64,000 nt of DNA from Sinomonas humi (GTDB lineage: Bacteria; Actinomycetota; Actinomycetes; Actinomycetales; Micrococcaceae). Below, piece after piece: positions 44,468 through 53,744 of this stretch. The DNA is taken from contig NZ_JTDL01000016.1 in the NCBI RefSeq assembly GCF_000802235.1, positions 1 to 64,000 on the forward strand, read 5' to 3'. The notes under the pieces were generated by a model. The model was not told the origin of the DNA and ran no database searches. It saw nothing but the letters and a program-made list of their open reading frames with translations. Position numbers and translations under genes: made by a program. Within the stretch, counting starts at the first letter, position 1; every line of letters starts with the position of its first letter.

Positions 44468-46413
44468 CGTGCCTCCTCAAGATCGTCGAGGCTGTCGTCG
44501 GGGTCGAGCCCGGAGTCGAGATCCCGCGGCTCCGTGTCGAGGCTCGCGATGACGTAGCGATAATGAGCGCTGCGGGCCAAAAGCTCGGAGTGGGTGCCGA
44601 CGTCGTCGATCACGCCATCCCTGAGGAGAGCAACGCGGTCCGCGAGGGCGACCGTTGAGGGCCGATGGGCGACGATGAGCGTCGTCGTCTCGGCGAGCAC
44701 CTCGCGGAGGCGCGCCTCGACGCGTTCCTCCGTCGCGACGTCGAGCGCCGAAAGCGGATCGTCGAGAACGAGGACGGAAGGCTTCGCCGCGATGGCCCGG
44801 GCGAGCGCAATACGCTGCCGCTGGCCGCCCGAGAGGCTCAACCCCTCCTCACCGACCCTTGTATCGAGCCCCTCGGGGAGCGAGTACGCGAAGTGGGCCT
44901 GCGCGACGTCGAGCGCTTCGCCGAGGATCGCCTCGGCCTCGGGGCCCTCACGGACGGGGGCGCCGAGGAGGACGTTGTCGCGGACCGAGCTCGAGAAGAG
45001 CGTCGTGTCCTCGAAGGCGACGGAGACGATGCGCCGCAGCTCGGCGAGCGGGAGTCGGCGGACATCGACTCCGTCGATTTCGACGGCGCCGCCGCTCACC
45101 TCGTAGAGGCGTGGGACGAGCTGGAGCAGAGTGCTCTTGCCCGATCCCGTAATCCCCACGAGGGCCATCGTCTCGCCGGGGACGAGCTCAAGGTCCACGC
45201 CTCGGAGCACCGGGCGGCCGGCGTCGTCGTGCGCTGCGGCGCGGCTTGGTGCCTGCTTGCCCGCGCGGGGCGCCCTTGGCGCCGTCGTGCGGCTCGGCCG
45301 CGGCGGTTCGTAGGCGAAGCGCACACCGCGGAAGGCGAGCGCACCGCGCGTGGCGGCCGACGGCGGCTGCGAGCCTGTGCGGGCTGGGTCGGCGGGGTCG
45401 GTGATGGACACAGGCTCGTCCATGACCTCGTAGTGGCGGTCGATCGCCGTCTTGGCTGTCAGGGCCATGCCCACGAGGGCACCGGACATCTCGACAGGGT
45501 TCGCGACTGCCGCCGCCGTCGCGAAGAAGGCTGCGAGCGCCCCGACTGTGATCTGCCCGGTTGCCGCGAGCCATAGCCCGACCATGAGCCCGCTGCCGAG
45601 CGCGAGCTCGGGGAGCAGCGTCACGACCATGCTGAACACCGCGAGGTGGCGTGCCTTCGCGACTTCGGTCTCCCGCAGCCCCTCGGCCTGAACCGCGAAA
45701 TTCTCGAGCGCCTCCCGGCTACGGCCGAACGCCTTGAGCACGCGGATGCCATGCACGGACTCCTCGACGGCCGTCGCGAGATCGCCCGCCTGGTCCTGGC
45801 TCCGACGGGAGGCTGCGACGTACTGGCGGCGGAAGCGGAAGCTGTAGACGCTGATCGGAATGGCGGCTGCAAGGAAGATGAGCGCGAGCTGCCACGAGAT
45901 CGTGAACAGCATCGAGATGCCGACGATCACGGTCGCGAACGAGATGACGAGATAGATGGCGCCGAAGGCGAGCCAGCGGCGGAGCATGTTGAGGTCGGTC
46001 ATCGCGCGCGAGAGCAGCTGGCCCGAGCCCCAACCGTCGTGGAACGAGACGGGAAGCAGCTGCAGATGGCGGTAGATCTTCACCCGCAGCGAGGCCTCGA
46101 CGTTCGTCGCTGGATCGAGCACGAAGAGCCGCCGCAGGAAGGTCAGGACCGCTTCGAAGACGCCCATGACAAGTACGACGGCGGCCGCCCAGACAACGGC
46201 CGACGGCCCCGCGCCGGGCCGGAGCAGGGCGTCGATGACGGCGCGGAAGACCTGCGGGACGAGCACGGCGAGGACAGACGCCGAAAGTCCCACCCCGAGG
46301 CCCGCGAGGAGGCGCGGAATGATCGGACGGGCTTCCGGGGCGAGCCGGGCGAGGCTGCTGCGGAAAGGAATCTGGTGACTGGCGGGGGCCTGTGCAGGCA
46401 TGCCGGCGCTCAC
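44464..46413 (-). CDS. ABC exporter half-transporter (degenerate-site half)
   Basis: The 649-residue partner has the same layout, with an inserted low-complexity linker ([18 protein letters not shown]) before the nucleotide-binding domain. The Walker A is [13 protein letters not shown]. The signature [14 protein letters not shown] is intact, but Walker B is [11 protein letters not shown], with Asp where the catalytic Glu is usual. Together with the downstream gene it makes one consensus and one degenerate ATP site. The start is uncertain: GTG at 46413 is too near its GGAGG, while an ATG at 46403 is 13 bases from it. Confidence 0.9.
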   Translation of the reverse strand: MSAGMPAQAPASHQIPFRSSLARLAPEARPIIPRLLAGLGVGLSASVLAVLVPQVFRAVIDALLRPGAGPSAVVWAAAVVLVMGVFEAVLTFLRRLFVLDPATNVEASLRVKIYRHLQLLPVSFHDGWGSGQLLSRAMTDLNMLRRWLAFGAIYLVISFATVIVGISMLFTISWQLALIFLAAAIPISVYSFRFRRQYVAASRRSQDQAGDLATAVEESVHGIRVLKAFGRSREALENFAVQAEGLRETEVAKARHLAVFSMVVTLLPELALGSGLMVGLWLAATGQITVGALAAFFATAAAVANPVEMSGALVGMALTAKTAIDRHYEVMDEPVSITDPADPARTGSQPPSAATRGALAFRGVRFAYEPPRPSRTTAPRAPRAGKQAPSRAAAHDDAGRPVLRGVDLELVPGETMALVGITGSGKSTLLQLVPRLYEVSGGAVEIDGVDVRRLPLAELRRIVSVAFEDTTLFSSSVRDNVLLGAPVREGPEAEAILGEALDVAQAHFAYSLPEGLDTRVGEEGLSLSGGQRQRIALARAIAAKPSVLVLDDPLSALDVATEERVEARLREVLAETTTLIVAHRPSTVALADRVALLRDGVIDDVGTHSELLARSAHYRYVIASLDTEPRDLDSGLDPDDSLDDLEEAR

Positions 46414-46447
46414 ACCTCCGGCTAGAAGTAGTTAGCTGTGGCAACTA

Positions 46448-46473
46448 CCCTACGCCATGTGCCCGGCGTAGGG
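46448..46473 (-). terminator. Terminator of phosphoesterase 2
   Basis: CCCTACGCC pairs perfectly with GGCGTAGGG around an eight-base loop, just after the stop of the penicillin-binding-protein-linked phosphoesterase on the minus strand. The region upstream of the ABC genes starts after it. Confidence 0.7.
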
Positions 46474-46481
46474 GAGCGGGC

Positions 46482-47480
46482 TCAGGGCCGGGCAGTGAGC
46501 GTCAGGAGGACTGCCTCCGGGCGGCACGCGATGCGGATGGGCGCGAAGCGGGACGTCCCGATCCCGCCCGAGACGTTGAGCTGAGACCAGTTCCCCGCGT
46601 GCTCCCATTTCGTGAGGCCTTTCGCGCGCCACGTCGGGAGGTCACAGTTCGAGACGAGTGCGCCGTAGCCCGGGAGGCAGATCTGACCGCCGTGGGTGTG
46701 CCCGGCGAGGATCAGGTCCGCACCCGTGTCCGTGAAATGATCCAGCACCCGCTGATACGGAGCGTGGATCACCGCGATCTTCACGTGGGGGTCACGCTCG
46801 TGGTTGGAGGAGCCGCTGGGCCAGGCGGCGTACTGCTCGCGCTTGAGGTGCGGATCGTCGACTCCGGAGAACTCGAACCGTACTCGGTCGAACATTATGG
46901 ACTGGGAGCGGTTTGTGAGGTTGATCCACCCCGCTGCGCCGAAGCCGCCGAAGAGCTCGCGCCAGTCGAGCTCGACCCGGTCGGGGAGAGGGCGGCGGTT
47001 GGACGGCCCGAGGAGGTACGACGCCGGGTTCCTCGCGATGGGAGCGTAGTAGTCGTTCGAGCCCGGCACGAAGACGCCAGGGAACCGCAGCAGCGGGCCG
47101 AGTGCCTCGAGGAGCGGCGCTACGCCATCGACGTGGCTCAGGTTGTCTCCCGTGTTGACCACGAGATCCGGGTAGAGGTCGGCGAGGCTTGAGAGCCACG
47201 CCGCCTTCTTGGCCTGCCCCGGCACGAAATGGATGTCGCTCAGATGCAGGACACGGATCGGGGACGAACCCTTCGGGAGGATCGGCACCGTCTCCTCGCG
47301 GAGGCGGAACTGGTCCTTCTCCCACCAGCCGTAGGCAGCAGCCGCGGCCCCCGTCGAGGCAGCGATGGCGGCCAGGATGCCAGCCCGCTTGGCGCCGGTG
47401 GCGAGGGCCGCCGTCGTGCGCCGGACCGCACGGGTGAGGGTTCCCCCCTGAGTGGGGACGGACGCTCCGAGCGTGTCCAT
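46482..47480 (-). CDS. Membrane-anchored metallophosphoesterase (YkuE-like)
   Basis: The 332-residue protein has an N-terminal hydrophobic segment (RAGILAAIAASTGAAAAAYGWW, about residues 35-55) that could be a signal anchor or Tat-like leader, then the superfamily motifs HLSDIHFVPG, VNTGDNLSH, GSNDYY, IHAPYQ and AGHTHGGQICLPGYG. Similar proteins act outside the membrane on phosphoesters or nucleotides. The ATG at 47480 overlaps the penicillin-binding protein stop by ATGA, so a role in cell-envelope work is plausible. Confidence 0.85.
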   Translation of the reverse strand: MDTLGASVPTQGGTLTRAVRRTTAALATGAKRAGILAAIAASTGAAAAAYGWWEKDQFRLREETVPILPKGSSPIRVLHLSDIHFVPGQAKKAAWLSSLADLYPDLVVNTGDNLSHVDGVAPLLEALGPLLRFPGVFVPGSNDYYAPIARNPASYLLGPSNRRPLPDRVELDWRELFGGFGAAGWINLTNRSQSIMFDRVRFEFSGVDDPHLKREQYAAWPSGSSNHERDPHVKIAVIHAPYQRVLDHFTDTGADLILAGHTHGGQICLPGYGALVSNCDLPTWRAKGLTKWEHAGNWSQLNVSGGIGTSRFAPIRIACRPEAVLLTLTARP

Positions 47481-49849
47481 CAGCCCTTCTTCTTGGTCGT
47501 GGGCGCAGGTGCAGGAGGTGCGGGCGCCGGGGGCGCGGGGGCCGGGGGCGGCGGGGCCACGGTTGGAAGCGGGGCGGTCTGGTTCTGGCCCGTGGTGCCG
47601 CCGCCCGTGATGCCCTGCTGGCCAGTCCCCTGGCCTGTTGTCCCTTGGCCAAAGTTGCTGCTTGGGGGCTGGAACTGCGGCTGCGGCGAAGCGCCCGTGA
47701 TCAGGTTCTGCGGCGGGGCGTCGAAGTCGCCGTGGTCGTAGTACCCCAGTGCCTTCTGCATGTAGAACGCCCACTGGGGTCCGGCAATATACGCACCGTC
47801 GACGCTCGGGTAGAAGCGGCCGTTGATCGTGACGTTCTGGCCGATGTGCCCGGCGGGCTTGAAAGCGTCACCGAAGAACGACGCCGTCGAGAGGCCCTTC
47901 GTGTAGCCCACGACCCACGTCTGCCCGTTGTACTGGTTGGTGCCGGTCTTGGCAGCGTCAGGAACGCCGAGCTTGATCGTTTGGCCGTTGGCATCCTTGA
48001 TGTTGTAGCCGGAGCCCTTGTTCAGCACGTCTTGGAGGACGTTCGTCACGGCCTTCGCGACGTCGGGGTTGAGCGCGTTGGCCTGGCAGCTCTGGTTCTG
48101 GCCGCCGATCTTCTTGCCCTGGGAATCGTCCACCTCGGTGATGGACATGGGCTGGCAGAGCGTGCCGTTGCTCGCGAACGTTGCGAAGGCGTTGGCCATC
48201 GTCATCGGCGAGACATTCGAACCACCGAGCAGGTTGCCCAGAGTCGACATGTCGAGCTTCTCGTTCTTGCCGCTGCCGAGGTGCATTCCTATCGCGTCGG
48301 AGGCTCGCTGGATATCGCAGAAGTCGTTGAGCGCTGCGGCCGAGGCGAAGGTCGCGGTGTTGATCGACTGGTAGATGCCCTCCCGCACAGTCATCGGGCG
48401 GTACCATCCGTCTTCGTCATTCTGGAGGTCCATAGATCCGGGGACGGTGGAGTCATAGATGCCCTGAACCTTCTGGCACGTGGTCTTCCAGGGGTAGTTC
48501 GCGGGATATCTTCGCTGGGCCGCGTTGACGATCTGATTCGTCGGCTTGCCCTCATTGAGCCACGCTGCGAGCGTGATCGGCTTCATCGTCGAACCGGGCT
48601 GCATGCCGCCGATTCCGCCCAACGGGTTGCCGTTCGCATCCGCGCTGTCCACGTTGAAGTTGTACGAGGTGAGGAAATCGGCACCCTGGCCCGCGAGGAT
48701 CCTCGTGTTCTGAGCCATCGCAAGGACCTTGCCGGTGCCAGGCTGAACCGTCACGAGGGCGGCCGACCACTTGTCAGGGTTCGCGCCGGCCGTCGAATCG
48801 ACCTGTTGCTGGGCTGGGCCCTGCAGGCGCGGATCGAGGGTTGTCTTGATCGTCAGGCCCCCGCGCATGAGCTTCTGGACGCGATCATCCGTGGTGGCAC
48901 CGAAGGCAGGATCGTTCTGGATCTGGTTCACGACGTAATCGCAGAAGTACTGAGCCTGCGAGGCATAGGCGCAGCCCTGCTTCGGCGGGTTCAGCTTTAG
49001 CTGGATCGGGGTGTTGACCGCGTCGTCGTGCTGCTTCTTGTTGATGTACCCATGCTCAAGCATTGCGTCGAGGACGAGGTCGCGGCGTTCCTTGGATGCC
49101 TGCGGGTGCTGGGTCGGATCGTAGCCCGAGGGGCTGTTCACGAGACCTGCGAGGAGGGCGGCCTGCGGGAGCGTCAGATCCTTGGCATTCTCGGAGAAGA
49201 AGTACTGGCTCGCGGCCTGGATCCCGTAGGCGTTGCTGTTGAAGAAGACGATGTTGAGGTAGCCCTGAAGGATCTGGTCCTTCGAGTACTGCTTCTCGAG
49301 CGCGATCGCCAGCTTCATTTCGCGGAGCTTGTCGCCCACGCCCTTCTGGCCGTTGAGGACGACTTGGGCCTGCTTGCCCTGCGAGATGAGGTTCTCGTTG
49401 ATGACATTGGTCACATACTGCTGGGTGAGCGTCGAGGCACCCTGCTTGTCGCCGCGGACGTTAGAGACGAGCGCACGGAGGATGCCGGTCATGTCGACGC
49501 CGCCGTGCTGATAGAAGCGGTAGTCCTCGATCGCGACGATCGCGTTCTTGATGTTGGGAGACATCTGATCGAGCGGAACCTGAGTCCGGTTCTCGCTGAA
49601 AAGCGTGGCAATCGGCGATCCGTCCGAGGCGAGGATCTTTGTCGCCTGCCCCGGCGGGGTCACCGTGAGCTCGCTCGGCAGACTGTTGAAGAACTGCACC
49701 GAGCCGTTTGCGGCGCTCCCCGTGACCGCGGCGGCGGGCACCATGAGGCCCGCCACGAGCACTCCGCAGATCGCGCTTACTCCGAGGAAAGCGAGGATCT
49801 TGCCGAGCGTTGTGGCAGTGTCGAAGAGCGGGTTCTTGCCTGACGCCAT
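47480..49849 (-). CDS. Class A penicillin-binding protein (bifunctional)
   Basis: The 789-residue enzyme polymerises and crosslinks peptidoglycan. A cytoplasmic lead and one transmembrane helix (about 18-40) precede the glycosyltransferase domain, with the catalytic Glu in AIVAIEDYRFYQHGGVDM, then the transpeptidase domain with SxxK in PGSTMKPITLA, SIN in SINTATFASAA, and KTG in AAKTGTNQYNG. The tail is a Pro/Ala/Gln-rich extension ending KKKG, as in PonA-type enzymes. TAGACT lies seven bases before the ATG, so translation may be leaderless. It is divergent from DUF4177 by 37 bp. Confidence 0.95.
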   Translation of the reverse strand: MASGKNPLFDTATTLGKILAFLGVSAICGVLVAGLMVPAAAVTGSAANGSVQFFNSLPSELTVTPPGQATKILASDGSPIATLFSENRTQVPLDQMSPNIKNAIVAIEDYRFYQHGGVDMTGILRALVSNVRGDKQGASTLTQQYVTNVINENLISQGKQAQVVLNGQKGVGDKLREMKLAIALEKQYSKDQILQGYLNIVFFNSNAYGIQAASQYFFSENAKDLTLPQAALLAGLVNSPSGYDPTQHPQASKERRDLVLDAMLEHGYINKKQHDDAVNTPIQLKLNPPKQGCAYASQAQYFCDYVVNQIQNDPAFGATTDDRVQKLMRGGLTIKTTLDPRLQGPAQQQVDSTAGANPDKWSAALVTVQPGTGKVLAMAQNTRILAGQGADFLTSYNFNVDSADANGNPLGGIGGMQPGSTMKPITLAAWLNEGKPTNQIVNAAQRRYPANYPWKTTCQKVQGIYDSTVPGSMDLQNDEDGWYRPMTVREGIYQSINTATFASAAALNDFCDIQRASDAIGMHLGSGKNEKLDMSTLGNLLGGSNVSPMTMANAFATFASNGTLCQPMSITEVDDSQGKKIGGQNQSCQANALNPDVAKAVTNVLQDVLNKGSGYNIKDANGQTIKLGVPDAAKTGTNQYNGQTWVVGYTKGLSTASFFGDAFKPAGHIGQNVTINGRFYPSVDGAYIAGPQWAFYMQKALGYYDHGDFDAPPQNLITGASPQPQFQPPSSNFGQGTTGQGTGQQGITGGGTTGQNQTAPLPTVAPPPPAPAPPAPAPPAPAPTTKKKG

Positions 49850-49886
49850 GTAGGGCAGTCTACCGGGACCGATTACTCTGGATTTT

Positions 49887-50045
49887 ATGACCACGTGGGA
49901 GTACGCGACTGTACCGCTGATTGTCCACGCGACCAAGCAGATCCTCGACCAGTGGGGCGAGGACAGCTGGGAGCTCGTCCAGGTTGTTCCTGGCCCCGGC
50001 GGAAACGGGCTGGTGGCGTACATGAAAAGGGAGAAGCAGGCATGA
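49887..50045 (+). CDS. DUF4177-type small protein
   Basis: The 52-residue protein begins MTTWEYATVPLIVHATKQ and contains QWGEDSWELVQVVPG, the pattern of the DUF4177 family, common in Actinobacteria next to PBP genes. No function is known. It is short but has a good codon pattern and a clear stop overlapping the RidA start by four bases (ATGA). TACTCT seven bases before the ATG suggests a leaderless transcript. It is coupled to ridA and then the NUDIX gene. Confidence 0.88.
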   Translation: MTTWEYATVPLIVHATKQILDQWGEDSWELVQVVPGPGGNGLVAYMKREKQA

Positions 50046-50542
50046 GCGAAGCACAGGCCGCCACGGCAGGGACTGAAGCCGCAAGCGCCGTCGAACGGCG
50101 TCTCGCGGACCTCGGCCTCAACCTGCCCGAAGTGGCCGCGCCCGTTGCCGCATATGTTCCGGCCGCGGTGGCCGGCGGCTTCGTCTACACGTCTGGCCAG
50201 CTTCCTTTCGTCAAGGGCGAGCTGCCCGCTACGGGCAAGGTCGGCGCCGACGTCAGCGCTGAGGATGCGAAGCGCTACGCGGAGCTCTGCATCATCAACG
50301 CGCTCGCCGCAGTCAAGGCACAGATCGGCGACCTCGACCGCGTGACGCGCATCGTGAAGGTCGTGGGCTTTGTGGCCTCTGATCCCTCGTTCACCGGGCA
50401 GCCCGGCGTCGTCAACGGCGCCTCCGAACTGCTCGGCAAAGTGTTCGGCGACGCGGGCGCTCACGCCCGATCCGCCGTCGGCGTCGCGGTCCTGCCGCTC
50501 GACGCACCGGTCGAGGTGGAGTTGATTGCAGAGTTCGCATAG
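50042..50542 (+). CDS. RidA/YjgF family protein
   Basis: The 166-residue protein resembles the RidA group (reactive enamine/imine deaminase): YVPAAVAGGFVYTSGQLPFV, KRYAELCIINALAAVKAQIGDLDRVTRIVKV and ARSAVGVAVLPLDAPVEVELIAEFA. The catalytic Arg of true RidA is found in the ARSAVGVAVLP segment. The 25-residue N-terminal lead makes it longer than classic RidA, and it may be a subfamily without enamine deaminase activity. The start is set by the ATGA overlap with DUF4177. Confidence 0.88.
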   Translation: MSEAQAATAGTEAASAVERRLADLGLNLPEVAAPVAAYVPAAVAGGFVYTSGQLPFVKGELPATGKVGADVSAEDAKRYAELCIINALAAVKAQIGDLDRVTRIVKVVGFVASDPSFTGQPGVVNGASELLGKVFGDAGAHARSAVGVAVLPLDAPVEVELIAEFA

Positions 50543-51476
50543 CCGCCGCTTCATCGTCCCCAAGCGGCTTCAGGGGGCGGCGCGCAGCTGGCTCGAGGAG
50601 GCAGACCGGCCGCCGCGGACCACGCGGCTGGCTTCCTCGGTAGTACTGGTCCGGGATTCGGCCGAAGGCACGGAGACGTGGCTCGCGTACCGCCCCGGCA
50701 ACTCGCCGCTCGGGGTCGTCGCGTTCCCCGGGGGCTCGGTGCAGAATGCCGATCACGACACATTCGACTGGTTCGGCCCGTCTGTTGGCCAATGGGCAGA
50801 GATGCTCGGGGTCGAGGAGTTCTCGATCGCTCGAGCCCATGTCGTGGGAGCCATTCGGGAGCTCTTCGAGGAGACCGGCGTGCTCCTTGCTGGTTCGGAC
50901 GCCACGACGGTGGTCGAGGGCACCGGCACCGCCGAATGGACGCGGGCCCGGGAAGCCGTGGCCAACGAAGAGATCAGCTTTGCCGACTTGATGGCCAAGC
51001 GCGGACTCGGCCTGCGGACCGATCTCCTGCGGCCGCTCGTGCACTGGGTCTCGCCGGACTTTGCCCACCGGCGTTTCGACACCCGTTACTTCGCCGCGAC
51101 GCTTCCCGTGGGGCAGACTCCAATGCTTCTCCCCAGCCGCGGTGTCTGGGGCGAGTGGGTGCTGCCTGCTCGGCTACTCGCGGACCGTGAGACGCCGGCC
51201 TTCGGAGACCACGTCGGTGAGGACGACACCAAGGGACTTGCCTTGGCAGAGCTCCTCGTTCCGGCGAGCGAGATCATCCTCGAGAAGATCGCGAAGGCCA
51301 AGGGCTGCATTGCGTACCTCAACCTCAAGCGCTCGACGCACACCTATCAGGCGCAGCTCGAGCAGGAGGACGGGAAGCTCTGGCTCCGTGTAGAGGCCCC
51401 GACCGTGGCCCCGGCAACGGCAGCCCTCACCGCCGTCCCCCGCCCCACCGTTTCGGGTACAGATAATCCCTCCTGA
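50526..51476 (+). CDS. NUDIX hydrolase with interrupted NUDIX box
   Basis: The 316-residue protein has a NUDIX fold with GVVAFPGGS (near 63) and, after about 40 inserted residues, GAIRELFEETGVLLA (near 115), matching the REUXEEXGU part of the box. Such insertions occur in the NUDT19-like subgroup. The nucleotide or CoA substrate is unknown. The start is TTG at 50526, overlapping ridA by 17 bases, with GGTGGAG upstream. The last nine residues (TVSGTDNPS) are encoded by a dispersed 31-bp repeat, so the ancestral C-terminus lies before them. Confidence 0.82.
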   Translation: MQSSHSRRFIVPKRLQGAARSWLEEADRPPRTTRLASSVVLVRDSAEGTETWLAYRPGNSPLGVVAFPGGSVQNADHDTFDWFGPSVGQWAEMLGVEEFSIARAHVVGAIRELFEETGVLLAGSDATTVVEGTGTAEWTRAREAVANEEISFADLMAKRGLGLRTDLLRPLVHWVSPDFAHRRFDTRYFAATLPVGQTPMLLPSRGVWGEWVLPARLLADRETPAFGDHVGEDDTKGLALAELLVPASEIILEKIAKAKGCIAYLNLKRSTHTYQAQLEQEDGKLWLRVEAPTVAPATAALTAVPRPTVSGTDNPS

Positions 51477-51560
51477 GCCCATCTCGGGTACGGATACGAG
51501 CACCCCTAGGCGATTCGGGTACAGATAATCCGCCCTGAGCCCGTCTCGGGTACGGCTAAC
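51451..51560 (-). repeat. Family 1 repeat block, four units in one orientation
   Basis: Units start at 51451, 51482, 51513 and 51544, each 31 bp apart, reading TTCGGGTAC or CTCGGGTAC and AGATAATCC-type sequence. It is the reverse complement of the GTACCCGAAAC unit seen at 213-277. The first unit overlaps the NUDIX stop codon. Confidence 0.85.
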
Positions 51561-51564
51561 GACG

Positions 51565-51601
51565 ACGGCCGGCCCCTTCCGCTGTGGAAGTGGCCGGCCG
51601 T
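51565..51601. terminator. Central hairpin between opposing repeat blocks
   Basis: ACGGCCGGCC with CTTCC pairs with GGAAG and GGCCGGCCGT in a 15-bp stem with one mismatch. It lies between the oppositely oriented repeat blocks and is positioned to stop the convergent NUDIX and Crp-type transcripts. Confidence 0.75.
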
Positions 51602-51610
51602 TGAGTTTCC

Positions 51611-51743
51611 GTACCCGAGACGCCGGGGGAGTTGGCGTACCCGCAACGCTCTAGAGGGGGAGTTGGCGTACCCGAAACGGTCTAGAGAGGGAGTTGGCGT
51701 ACCCGAAACCGGTTTTGGCGCGAGTTGGCGTACCCGAGACGGG
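51611..51743 (+). repeat. Family 1 repeat block, five units in the other orientation
   Basis: GTACCCG cores lie at 51611, 51637, 51668, 51699 and 51730, with 26-bp then 31-bp spacings. Units have AGTTGGCGTACCCGAAACGG with TCTAGAGGGG-type linkers. The last unit abuts the stop codon of the Crp-type gene exactly, as at purM. Confidence 0.85.
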
Positions 51744-52421
51744 TTAGCGGGAGCGCTGACGCAGGCGCGGCATGTCGAGGATGACGACGGCACGCGCCTC
51801 GAGGCGGATCCACCCGCGCTGCACGAACTCGGCCAGGGCCTTGTTCACGGTCTCCCGGGAAGCGCCGACGAGCTGCGCGAGCTCCTCCTGAGTGAGCTCG
51901 TGGGCCACAAGGACGCCGTCCGTCGCAGGACGGCCGAAGCGGTCCGCGAGATCGAGGAGGGCCTTGGCGACGCGTCCGGGCACATCGCTGAACACGAGAT
52001 CGGAGAGCGAATCGTTCGTGCGCCGCAGGCGGCGGGCGAGGGCCTGGAGGAGCTGGGCCGAGACCTCGGGACGGGCGCGCAGGAGGGCTACGAGGGCATC
52101 GTTCTTGAGGCCGGCGAGCCGCGTCTCGGAGACAGCGGTCGCCGTTGCGGTGCGCGGAGCCGGGTCGAAGAGGGCCATCTCGCCGAAGAGCTCACCCGGG
52201 CCGAGGATCGCGAGGAGGGACTCACGCCCGTCAGGCGAGGTGCGGCCGAGCTTGATCTTGCCGGAGACGATGAAGTACATCTGATCGCCCTGATCGCCCT
52301 CGCGGAACACCGAGGCACCGCGGGAGAGGTCGACCTCCGTGAGCTCATCGGTCAGAAGGCGAAAAGCCTCGTCGTCGAGAGTGGCGAAGAGCGGCGCGCG
52401 GCGAAGTACCTCGATGTCCAA
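51744..52421 (-). CDS. Crp/Fnr-type regulator (GlxR-like, cAMP-binding)
   Basis: The 225-residue protein has a cyclic-nucleotide-binding domain (residues 1-115) with YFIVSGKIKLGR and PGELFGEMALFDPAPRTATATA, the phosphate-binding cassette of cAMP receptors, and a C-terminal winged helix-turn-helix (HELTQEELAQLVGASRETVNKALAEF). It closely resembles GlxR, the global carbon regulator of Corynebacterium and relatives. Its own gene is divergent from the MarP-like gene. Repeats begin at the stop. Confidence 0.94.
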   Translation of the reverse strand: MDIEVLRRAPLFATLDDEAFRLLTDELTEVDLSRGASVFREGDQGDQMYFIVSGKIKLGRTSPDGRESLLAILGPGELFGEMALFDPAPRTATATAVSETRLAGLKNDALVALLRARPEVSAQLLQALARRLRRTNDSLSDLVFSDVPGRVAKALLDLADRFGRPATDGVLVAHELTQEELAQLVGASRETVNKALAEFVQRGWIRLEARAVVILDMPRLRQRSR

Positions 52422-52552
52422 TTCAGTCTCCTAGTCAATAGCCAGTCCTAGCGCTGGGCCTCATTCTTCCAGACTTTGCAAGGGTTTGTGACGAACGCAC
52501 CACCCCCGCCGCGCCCAGCTTGACCACAGCACGCGCCGATAGACTGAGGCCA

Positions 52553-53737
52553 ATGTTCGACACGGCCTTCCTAGACCTTGTTCTCGTGGTGGTCCTGATC
52601 GGCTACCTCGTGTACGGGGTGCGGGCGGGATTCCTCGTGAGCCTCGGCGGCATCATCGGCTTCCTGGTGGGCGGCGCTGCGGCCTTCTTTGCTGTGCCCC
52701 TCGTGAGCCAGTGGCTCTCCGACAACTCGTGGCGGGCGGCCGCCGTCGTCGTCACCGCGATCCTGCTCATGGTGGCGGGCAACGCCGTGGGGACCACCCT
52801 CGGGCGGAAGGTGCGACGCAATATTCCGTGGAAGTCGTTCGGCGTGGTCGACCGGGTCCTGGGTGGGGTCGCGAACGTCGCCGTCGCCGCCCTCGTCATG
52901 TCGATGCTCGCCTTCACGGTCTCAAGCGTGGGCGTTCCGGTGCTCTCGCAGCAGCTCGCGTCCTCCCGCGTGATCACGACCATCAACGGGCTCACCCCCG
53001 ATCCAGTCAAGGCCGAGGCCGCGCAGCTGCGTGCATTCGTTCTCGGCGACACGCTCCCGCGGATCATCGAGGGGATCGGCCCGCTTCGGCCGGTTCCGAT
53101 CCCGCAGGAGAACACCGACTCGACCGCCCTCAGGACCGCTTCGACCTCGATCGTGCGGATCACCGGCACGGCCTACCAGTGCGGGCAGAACCAGACTGGA
53201 AGCGGCTTCGTGGTGGCGCCGAACCGAGTCATCACGAATGCCCACGTGGTCGCGGGGGTGCAGGAGCCCGTCGTCGACCTTCAGGACGGAAGCGTCCGCA
53301 CGGCCCGAGTGGTCTACTTCGACAGCGTCCATGATCTCGCCGTGCTCGCCGTCGACAACCTCCCGCTCCCGCCCCTCCATCTCACGGGCAACAGCCCGGG
53401 GGGAACGTCCGCCGCGTTCGGCGGCTACCCCCTCGGCGGCCCATTCCAGATACGGCCGGCCGCGATTCAAGGCACGACGACGGTGCTCGCCCCCGACATC
53501 TACGGCGCCAATGCCGTGCCGAAGGTCGTCTACCAGATCGCCGGCGACGTGCAGCAGGGGAACTCGGGCGGCCCGCTCCTGACGCTCGACGGTGCGGTGA
53601 CCGGGATCGTCTTCGCGAAGTCGGACAATACCCAGAACGTGGGCTACGCGATCACCATGACCGAGGTGCGGCCCGTAGCGGACGAGGCTCCATCGCTCTC
53701 CAAGTCGGTCCAGCCCGGGCAGTGCACGCGCAAGTAG
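52553..53737 (+). CDS. MarP-like membrane serine protease (CvpA plus trypsin domains)
   Basis: The 394-residue protein has four N-terminal membrane segments (about residues 5-22, 30-50, 61-80, 100-123), a CvpA-like domain, then a trypsin-like periplasmic domain. Catalytic residues are His231 in ITNAHVVAG, Asp261 in HDLAVL and Ser338 in GNSGGPL. Cys210 in AYQCGQN lies just before the protease strands and may form the disulfide known in MarP. MarP is needed for acid and oxidative stress in Mycobacterium; a similar envelope role is inferred. TAGACT seven bases before the ATG suggests leaderless translation. Confidence 0.9.
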   Translation: MFDTAFLDLVLVVVLIGYLVYGVRAGFLVSLGGIIGFLVGGAAAFFAVPLVSQWLSDNSWRAAAVVVTAILLMVAGNAVGTTLGRKVRRNIPWKSFGVVDRVLGGVANVAVAALVMSMLAFTVSSVGVPVLSQQLASSRVITTINGLTPDPVKAEAAQLRAFVLGDTLPRIIEGIGPLRPVPIPQENTDSTALRTASTSIVRITGTAYQCGQNQTGSGFVVAPNRVITNAHVVAGVQEPVVDLQDGSVRTARVVYFDSVHDLAVLAVDNLPLPPLHLTGNSPGGTSAAFGGYPLGGPFQIRPAAIQGTTTVLAPDIYGANAVPKVVYQIAGDVQQGNSGGPLLTLDGAVTGIVFAKSDNTQNVGYAITMTEVRPVADEAPSLSKSVQPGQCTRK

Positions 53738-53744
53738 GCGGGGC

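Noticed and set aside
46630-46660. Another family 2 repeat unit inside the second phosphoesterase gene
   Set aside because: Only GGGAGGT-type similarity over about ten bases, explained by chance in this GC content.
49895-50041. A longer RidA start with a 49-residue extension
   Set aside because: The extension is antisense-like and out of frame with DUF4177, which occupies it. The ATGA junction fixes the start at 50042.
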